Shown here piece after piece: positions 1-5,194 of a DNA stretch of 10,390 nt (position 1 is the stretch's first letter; the number at the start of each line of letters is the position of its first letter). The DNA comes from a candidate division TA06 bacterium (GTDB taxonomy: Bacteria; Hydrothermota; DG-26; E44-bin18; JADFOU01), in assembly GCA_022562655.1 (NCBI GenBank), contig JADFOU010000046.1, positions 1 through 10,390 on the forward strand. The letters are read 5' to 3'. The notes beneath the pieces are model-generated. The model was given only the letters and a program-made list of their open reading frames with translations, had not been told where the DNA came from and did not search any database. The position numbers and the translations under genes were made by a program.

Positions 1-267
1 GGCAGAACAGCAGTAAGCGGCTATAATTAAATGAGAAAGAGGGAAGTAAGCGTCCTTTGCGCCTTTGCGAGAAAATTTAAATTATAGTAGCAGTGGCAGT
101 TGGCAGTGGCAGTGAACGACAGTTGCGGTAGCAGTTTGCAGTTGCAGTTTCTATTCCCTTATTAGTACTTTGAAGTCTTTGTGTCTTTGTGGTGAAAAGA
201 ATATTGTATTCTCTGCGCCCTTAGCGTCTTTGCGAGAGAATAAATCGTCAAACTGGAGAGTTCAAAA
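1..267. repeat. Non-coding leader region with degenerate short repeats
   Basis: I see no gene here. Two copies of a motif of the form CTTTGCG-CTTTGCGAGA lie at 53-76 and 218-241, matching at 20 of 24 positions. A related CTTTGTG-CTTTGTGGTGAAA version lies at 175-198. Between them, 88-150 is a run of irregular CAGT-based units (gcagtggcagttggcagt and similar). An AT-rich inverted pair, CTATAATTAAAT at 21-32 and ATTTAAATTATAG at 75-87, brackets the first copy and differs by one inserted base. A weak sigma70-like pair (TTGTGT 179-184, 17-nt spacer, TATTGT 202-207) could serve the gene at 268, but it overlaps the third repeat and matches consensus poorly. From memory, such repeats are common between genes of environmental bacteria; their function is unknown. 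Confidence 0.6.
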
Positions 268-1197
268 ATGAAGAATTTCGACGGTCTTCTCATGGCGGCT
301 GGTGTTTTTTTGATACTTACAAATTCTGGAGGATATGCCACTGAGCCTCCAGGAACCCAGAGGATTGATGGCGAGAGGCAAATGGAGGAGGGTCAGCGTG
401 ATCTCCAGCGTGTCTTGAGGATGAGCGAGGTCATCCCTTATTCATGGTCATACAAAACTGATGGAAAAGGAACGATTTTTACGGTTGATTCGGACAATCC
501 GATCATGAGAGAGTTGAAGTTGGAATTGGATCTTGCAGAGGAGCAGATGAGGATGATCCAAGAATTCGCAGAACTTCTCATTGAGTTCCATCAAGATGTA
601 GGGAAGGCGCTCGTTCACTTTGAGATATTACAATCTTTAGAAAAGGAAGGGGGAAGGCGATTGTCGGAAGAGGAGTTGAAAGATAAAAAAGAGTTAGAAA
701 ATAAAGCAGATCAAATAGAAAGAGAACTGAGGGAGAGGTTGCAGGAGATAAAAAAATCATTGAAAGGGAAATCAGAAGTCTTTTTCCAGTGGCTTCAAGA
801 GGCTGAATATTTAAACAGTGCAGTGAGTGGAAGGTCAAAGTTTGAAGGGGAACCCTATTTGGAACATGCATTTGATCAATTCATTTTACAAAAAGATCCT
901 ATTGTTCAGTATTTAAATCGAAATAGAGAAAGGCTCTTGAAGTATATGGCTGAAAGGCTCAGTTTATCCTCGGAGCAAAAGTCTGAAATAGACAATCTCT
1001 TAAAGCTTCAGAAAATAGAAATTTTAAGATTGAGACACAAACTGCATGGATTACATTATCAAGTAAGGTTGTCCGTCAAAGCAGAAGAGGTACTCGGCGA
1101 GATTTTACAAAAGAAAAGGGATAGTGAACAGGCAATCGGGGAGATTCTGACAGTAGAACAGAGAGAGAGGCTTACTCCAGAACTTTGGTTCAAGTGA
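268..1197 (+). CDS. Secreted helical protein, Spy/CpxP-like (LTxxQ motifs)
   Basis: This 309-residue protein is probably periplasmic and of unknown exact function. Residues 1-24 form a Sec signal peptide with hydrophobic core LLMAAGVFLILT and likely cleavage after GYA. The rest is highly charged and predicted helical by eye, with a likely coiled coil around 80-175. Residues 231-246 (LSLSSEQKSEIDNLLK) and 293-302 (ILTVEQRERL) resemble the paired LTxxQ motifs of Spy/CpxP/ZraP-type periplasmic proteins, with the expected roughly 60-residue helical stretch between them. An earlier stretch, 84-97 (LELDLAEEQMRMIQ), looks like a degenerate first unit, so the protein may hold two related units. Family members act in envelope stress, as chaperones or in metal response; that role here is inference. 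The ATG has GGAG 9 nt upstream, which supports the start. The next gene follows on the same strand and may be co-transcribed. The gene is visibly more AT-rich than those at 3-8 kb. Confidence 0.75.
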   Translation: MKNFDGLLMAAGVFLILTNSGGYATEPPGTQRIDGERQMEEGQRDLQRVLRMSEVIPYSWSYKTDGKGTIFTVDSDNPIMRELKLELDLAEEQMRMIQEFAELLIEFHQDVGKALVHFEILQSLEKEGGRRLSEEELKDKKELENKADQIERELRERLQEIKKSLKGKSEVFFQWLQEAEYLNSAVSGRSKFEGEPYLEHAFDQFILQKDPIVQYLNRNRERLLKYMAERLSLSSEQKSEIDNLLKLQKIEILRLRHKLHGLHYQVRLSVKAEEVLGEILQKKRDSEQAIGEILTVEQRERLTPELWFK

Positions 1198-1239
1198 AGC
1201 AAATTTTCTTTGAGAAAATTTGTGTGGAAAATAGATTCA

Positions 1240-2934
1240 ATGGAATGGAATTCGCTCATTAAGAGAAGTAGTTTTATCATTGTTGCCGGAACGTTCATTG
1301 CAGCAGCTGTCCCGACATCAATCTATCCTTATCGAGTTTTTGCTACAAGAGAAGGTTTAATTGGGGAGACTACGGCAAATGGGCACCTCATAGTACCCGA
1401 TGATTGGTTTGTCGCTTTGCCTCATCATGATTCCCCATCCCCTAATGACAGCACGAATGGCTGGGACTCGAAAATAAGGATTACTTATGGAAATCGTTCT
1501 GTCATTGCCCCTGTTTGGGATGTTGGTCCGTGGAATATCCATGATAACTATTGGGATTCGGAGAACACACGAGAAATCTATGATGCTTTAGCAGGATATT
1601 GGCAATCAAATAATTCTCCTCGCACCCCTCTCCCTCCCCTTTGGGATCCCGATTCCTTCTCCGTTCCGCCTGTAACCCCTCCTCTGGGTCTTGGAAATCC
1701 TGAAGCCTGGCTGGCATATAAGACTTCCGTGCCTTATACGCCTCAAAGTTATAATTATGGCTGTGACCAATTCGGCCGTCATCGCTGGTATACACCAGCT
1801 CCACTCAACGGTGCGGGTATGGATTTGGCGGATGGAGCCTTTTGGAATGGTTTGCAGTTAGCCGACAATGATACTGTAGACTGGGATTTTACAAGTGATC
1901 TTCCTATGGTGGAACGAGTGATATTGACTCAAGTCAGGAGTGGAGACACTGTAACGATTTATGACTCAGAAACAGGGGCTGCAGAACCTGCTGAAGAAGG
2001 AAACTTAATCTTTGAGATTCGATTTAATGAAACAATGAATACTTTAATTTTTCCGGAGGTATCTTTTGGATCAGTTAGTCCCTATGATGATTTCGACGTG
2101 ACGGCATCAGCGGGATGGAGCAGGACAACCTATGAAGAGGATACATGGATAGGAACTGCCACGATCACGGGACAAATGCAGATCTGCTGTAGTGGGACCC
2201 ATCGTATCCGTATCGTTGCCAGGGATTTAGGAAATAATCAAATTGATCAAGATGAAGATACGGCGTTCTACGATCCAGGACCGGACATAGTTCATCAGTT
2301 CATTATCGGTGACCCCAATTTCCAATTTCATGATATAGGGGTGACCGCACTTCCTGCTCCCCTCGATACCATCCTTGAAGATTCCACCTATTCCCCACAA
2401 GCATGGATTCAGAACTTTGGAAACTTGATTGCAGACTCTATTCATTTGATCGCCGCCATTGCCGAATATGCAGACACCCAGGTTGTCCTCTTTCTTTCTC
2501 CAGGAGATTCGACTCTTGTCACTTTTCTGGATTGGACCGTCCCTTCTGCCGTATCCGTCACTTACCTATTCTCCGTCTGCTCTGAAGTACCAGGAGATGC
2601 GGACAGCACCAACGACTGCGAGACAAAAGCTATCTTTGCCCGAGGTCTTGGTTCATTTCTTGTGTTTCCGAATCCCTTCTCCGGAGAAACCGTGATCTAT
2701 TACAAGTTGTCCCGTCCTGCCCATGTTGTCCTTAAGATTTATGATATAGCCGGGCGCCTCGTTATCACTCTCGTTAACGAGGAAAAAAATGCTGGAAGTT
2801 ACACGGTTCCATGGAATGGGGAAGATGATTCAGGACAAAGGGTGGGCAGCGGGGTCTATTTCTTTTGGATAGAAGCCCGAATCGGGCAGGCACGAGATTT
2901 TATACGAACCCGAAAATTGATTCTTTTGAGATGA
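1240..2934 (+). CDS. Secreted multidomain protein: RlpA-like barrel, Ig-like domains, FlgD-Ig C-terminus
   Basis: Counted from the TTG alternative start at 1210 (574 aa), residues 20-45 form a signal peptide. Residues about 44-228 resemble a double-psi beta-barrel of the RlpA/expansin kind: VWDVGPWN (102-109) matches the RlpA NDRGPF segment, and GMDLADGAFW (203-212) matches its later Asp segment, where the catalytic acid sits in lytic enzymes. Residues about 235-367 look like a Big_5-type Ig fold (NETMNT, then WIGTATITG, then RIVARDLGNN). Residues about 374-476 resemble a CARDB domain (PQAWIQNFGN, STNDC). Residues 484-571 are a typical FlgD-Ig/type-A-sorting-like domain (VFPNPFSGET, VLKIYDIAGRLV, WNGEDDSGQRVGSGVYFFWI). 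The protein is probably exported to the surface or outside; cell-wall or polysaccharide binding or cleavage is inferred. I chose the ATG at 1240, which gives a normal signal-peptide n-region. TTG at 1210 is possible, and neither has a strong ribosome site. The gene sits 42 nt after the helical-protein gene. Confidence 0.78.
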   Translation: MEWNSLIKRSSFIIVAGTFIAAAVPTSIYPYRVFATREGLIGETTANGHLIVPDDWFVALPHHDSPSPNDSTNGWDSKIRITYGNRSVIAPVWDVGPWNIHDNYWDSENTREIYDALAGYWQSNNSPRTPLPPLWDPDSFSVPPVTPPLGLGNPEAWLAYKTSVPYTPQSYNYGCDQFGRHRWYTPAPLNGAGMDLADGAFWNGLQLADNDTVDWDFTSDLPMVERVILTQVRSGDTVTIYDSETGAAEPAEEGNLIFEIRFNETMNTLIFPEVSFGSVSPYDDFDVTASAGWSRTTYEEDTWIGTATITGQMQICCSGTHRIRIVARDLGNNQIDQDEDTAFYDPGPDIVHQFIIGDPNFQFHDIGVTALPAPLDTILEDSTYSPQAWIQNFGNLIADSIHLIAAIAEYADTQVVLFLSPGDSTLVTFLDWTVPSAVSVTYLFSVCSEVPGDADSTNDCETKAIFARGLGSFLVFPNPFSGETVIYYKLSRPAHVVLKIYDIAGRLVITLVNEEKNAGSYTVPWNGEDDSGQRVGSGVYFFWIEARIGQARDFIRTRKLILLR

Positions 2935-2982
2935 AAATCGTCATCCTATAGATTAAAAATTATAGAGGAGTTCAAAATTCAA

Positions 2983-3028
2983 GTAGCAGTCTGCAGTAGC
3001 CGTTGACTGCCATCTGCCACTGCCACTG
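2983..3028. repeat. CAGT-type repeat forming a hairpin between convergent genes
   Basis: Between the stop codons of the + strand secreted-protein gene and the - strand MATE gene lies a copy of the CAGT-unit repeat seen at 88-150. Its left half reads tagcagtctgcag and its right half ctgccatctgccactgcca, so the halves can pair imperfectly. It is preceded by AAATTATAG (2958-2966), which also precedes the CAGT run near base 88. The hairpin could end transcription from both sides, but there is no clear T-tract, so that role is inferred. Confidence 0.45.
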
Positions 3029-3030
3029 AT

Positions 3031-4371
3031 TTACACCTCCATTCTCTTCCACTTTCCCCACTGAAAGAGTCCATAGATCACGCCTAAGCGTACGATCCAG
3101 TCAATCGTAATAGCGATCCAGATGCCGGCTAGCCCCAACCCCCATTTGATCCCTAAAAGATAAGCCATCGGCAGTCGAATTGCGATCATCCCCAAAAAGG
3201 TGACGAACATGGGACTCTGTGTCTCTCCCGCCCCCTTCAACCCTCCTTGATAGATGAGAACAAGACCAAAGGGGAGTTGCTCGAAGGCGGCGATGAGAAT
3301 ACAGATGGATGCTAAAACCATTACATTCCCGTCTGGTTTGAAAAACCCTACGAAGAATTGAGGGATGGCGACAAAGAAAAACGCCATAAGAAACATCAGG
3401 ATCATGGCGAAACGAACGGCTCTTTCCACGCTCCGCTGAGCCAGGAGAGTCTCCTTTGCTCCCAAACTCTGCCCCACAAGGGTAGTCACAGCCATAGAGA
3501 GTCCCAATACCGGCATAAAGGAGAGGGCTTCAATCCGAACGACGATCTGATGAGCCGCCAGGGAGAGGGTGCCTAAGCTTGTGACGATCTTGGTGAAGAG
3601 GATCATTCCTGCTCCCATCACCGCCTGTTCAATCCCTGAGGGTAGGCTGATCTTGAAGATCTTTCTCCACATCGGAAAATGGAATCTCACCAAGTTTTTC
3701 GGAAGGAGTTTCACCTCTGACCTCCCAGCGAAGAGGGCCCAGAAGGTGAGGGCTGCTCCGATGAGAAAGGAGAGGGCTGTCGCAAAGGCTGCGCCTCGAA
3801 CTTCCAGTCGGGGGAACCCCCAGCGTCCATAGATGAGGAGATAGTTACAGAGGATATTGAAGAAGTTGGCGATGAAGGTGATCTGCATAGGGGTTCGGGA
3901 ATCTCCAGCACCCCGAAGGATTCCACTTCCAACGAATATGAAGAGTCTCGCAGAGATGGATAAAAAGACAATGCGGAGATAAGTTGTTCCCAACTGAATG
4001 ACACCTTCTTCCGCCCCCATCAGGGTGAGGATCTCCCGAGCCCAGAGAAATCCACCCAGGGTGAGAAGACTCCCCAGTAAGGCGGTGATGAGCAAGGACT
4101 CACCTGCTGCAGTTCTCGCAAGTTCAGAATCTTTTGCCCCGCAGTAACGGGCCACCAAGGCGGTCGCCCCAACCATCACGACGGAGAAGATGGAGGTGGT
4201 GATCCAGAGGAGAGTACCGGAGAGCCCTACAGCAGCCAAAGCCACTGTTCCCAAGGCGCTCACCATCAGGGTGTCTACGATGAAGACAGCCGTATGGAGA
4301 AGGTTCTCCAGTATTACAGGCCAGGAGAGGGTGAAGAGGTTTCGGTTCAGTTTTTCGCTTGTGATCTCCAT
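3031..4371 (-). CDS. MATE family multidrug/drug:cation antiporter
   Basis: This 446-residue integral inner-membrane protein has the length and the hydrophobic segments of a 12-helix MATE exporter (MatE PF01554, two repeats). These proteins export cationic drugs, dyes or metabolites using Na+ or H+ gradients. The N-terminal half shows WPVILENLLHTAVFIVDTLM and GATALVARYCGAKD. The C-terminal half shows the related AAHQIVVRIEALSFMPVLG and TTLVGQSLGAKE, as expected from the internal duplication. It cannot be assigned to NorM, DinF or another subgroup by eye, and substrate and ion are unknown. The ATG at 4371 begins a typical MATE N-terminus, but I see no Shine-Dalgarno sequence before it. An imperfect inverted repeat ends 12 nt upstream. 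The 347-bp gap with a terminator separates it from the SRPBCC gene, so it is probably transcribed alone. Confidence 0.93.
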   Translation of the reverse strand: MEITSEKLNRNLFTLSWPVILENLLHTAVFIVDTLMVSALGTVALAAVGLSGTLLWITTSIFSVVMVGATALVARYCGAKDSELARTAAGESLLITALLGSLLTLGGFLWAREILTLMGAEEGVIQLGTTYLRIVFLSISARLFIFVGSGILRGAGDSRTPMQITFIANFFNILCNYLLIYGRWGFPRLEVRGAAFATALSFLIGAALTFWALFAGRSEVKLLPKNLVRFHFPMWRKIFKISLPSGIEQAVMGAGMILFTKIVTSLGTLSLAAHQIVVRIEALSFMPVLGLSMAVTTLVGQSLGAKETLLAQRSVERAVRFAMILMFLMAFFFVAIPQFFVGFFKPDGNVMVLASICILIAAFEQLPFGLVLIYQGGLKGAGETQSPMFVTFLGMIAIRLPMAYLLGIKWGLGLAGIWIAITIDWIVRLGVIYGLFQWGKWKRMEV

Positions 4372-4383
4372 GAATCAGACAGT

Positions 4384-4465
4384 AGACTTTAGATGATAGA
4401 CTCTGGACTATGAACCACAGACGTGAAACTCAAGTCTAATGTCCAAAGTCTGAAGTCCATAGTCT
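4384..4465. repeat. Imperfect inverted repeat built from AGACT/GGACT units
   Basis: The left arm starts at 4384 (agactttagatgatagact) and the right arm is the reverse complement of the stretch ending at 4465 (agactatggacttcagact). The arms match at 18 of the first 25 positions, with about 30 bases between them. Related AGTCT units recur at 4532-4546. On the - strand the hairpin would lie in the leader of the MATE gene, just before its start codon. It may be a mobile-type intergenic repeat, a structured leader or an attenuator; nothing here decides among these. Confidence 0.5.
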
Positions 4466-4639
4466 TAGGGAGTTTGCTTCATCTCCCGAAGGGATTCCTT
4501 CTTGAAATCTCCTGGTGATGTCGTAGACGGTCAGTCTGTAAGTCTCTGAACTCGAAAGAGTTAAAGAACCTTTCGATTCAAGTCACAGGATATTGATGGG
4601 ATTTTCTAAAGACTTTGTCATGAAAGGAGCACAGGTGAT
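4466..4639. other. Non-coding remainder of the MATE/SRPBCC gap
   Basis: I see no gene here. A perfect 7-bp inverted pair, TCGAAAG at 4552-4558 and CTTTCGA at 4570-4576, encloses an 11-nt loop, with no T-tract after it on either strand. A 23-codon open frame starts at 4620 on the + strand but has no ribosome site and runs through the terminator, so I do not call it. The promoter of the MATE gene should lie in this gap, but I find no convincing -35/-10 pair. Confidence 0.4.
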
Positions 4640-4671
4640 AAAAAAATCCGCGGAAAAATCCGTGGTTTTTA
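4640..4671 (-). terminator. Rho-independent terminator after the SRPBCC gene
   Basis: The stem pairs CCGCGG (4648-4653) with CCGTGG (4660-4665) around a 6-nt loop, with one G-U pair. Runs of A (4640-4646) and T (4666-4670) flank it, so read on the - strand the hairpin is followed by a T-tract. It lies about 50 nt past the stop codon of the SRPBCC gene and probably ends the cupin-M1-SRPBCC transcript. The symmetric A/T flanks mean it could also act on the + strand. Confidence 0.72.
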
Positions 4672-4718
4672 AAGAACTTGTGTTAGATTGATAAAGTAAA
4701 CGTCACCTGTTCTCTCCT

Positions 4719-5165
4719 TCACTCCTTTGGCCAGGGCAATACCTTCCCTGTTTCCAAAAGGGTCTTCAAATTTGAGAGAATGACATCCCAACCATAGGAG
4801 ATATTCTGATAGGACTTATTCTCTTCAGGAAACTGGTCATGGGTCCATTTGAGTAGAGCCATTTCTCCCATTTCACCTATCTCATAGGTTACCCTCGTAG
4901 GCGGATCCGACAATGAAGTGAAAGAAAAAGAATGAGCCAGTTTTTTCATCTCCTCAATTTCGAGAATCTCTCCAGAGATCCTTATGTTCTTCCCGTCCTC
5001 CCCGTAGAGTATCTTCCCTCCCTTCTTCAACTCCAACGTGTGAATCGGTCGGAGATAGTATTGATTGATGATCTCGGGAGTTGTTAGGGCTTCCCACACC
5101 TTCTCTGCAGGTGCATCAATATAGACACCGCGGTAAAAGACGGGTCCCTCATTGGCTTTCTCCAT
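4719..5165 (-). CDS. SRPBCC / AHSA1-domain protein
   Basis: This 148-residue cytoplasmic protein has the normal length of a one-domain START-like (SRPBCC) protein of the AHSA1 type (PF08327). It opens with the typical first strand and helix, VYIDAPAEKVWEALTTPEIINQYY (about 14-37), followed by the GGKI turn (49-52), the GEILEIEEMKKLAHSF strand pair (65-80), a TRVTYEI strand (90-96) and the long C-terminal helix with YGWDVILSNLKTLLETG (124-140). The fold forms a hydrophobic ligand pocket, but members are diverse and ligand or partner cannot be read from sequence. The gene starts 29 nt after the M1 peptidase stop codon on the same strand, so the two are probably co-transcribed. I see no clear Shine-Dalgarno sequence before the ATG. 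A terminator follows at 4640-4671. Confidence 0.88.
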   Translation of the reverse strand: MEKANEGPVFYRGVYIDAPAEKVWEALTTPEIINQYYLRPIHTLELKKGGKILYGEDGKNIRISGEILEIEEMKKLAHSFSFTSLSDPPTRVTYEIGEMGEMALLKWTHDQFPEENKSYQNISYGWDVILSNLKTLLETGKVLPWPKE

Positions 5166-5194
5166 CAGTGTGCATTCTTGAACGGGATCACGCC

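Noticed and set aside
88..150. CAGT repeat run as a possible CRISPR array
   Set aside because: Units are short and irregular, with no constant repeat of 20 bases or more and no regular spacers; no cas genes are present.
4552..4576. TCGAAAG/CTTTCGA hairpin as a terminator
   Set aside because: The stem is only 7 bp with an 11-nt loop and no T-tract on either strand.
4620..4691. 23-codon open frame on the + strand
   Set aside because: It has no ribosome site and reads straight through the terminator hairpin.
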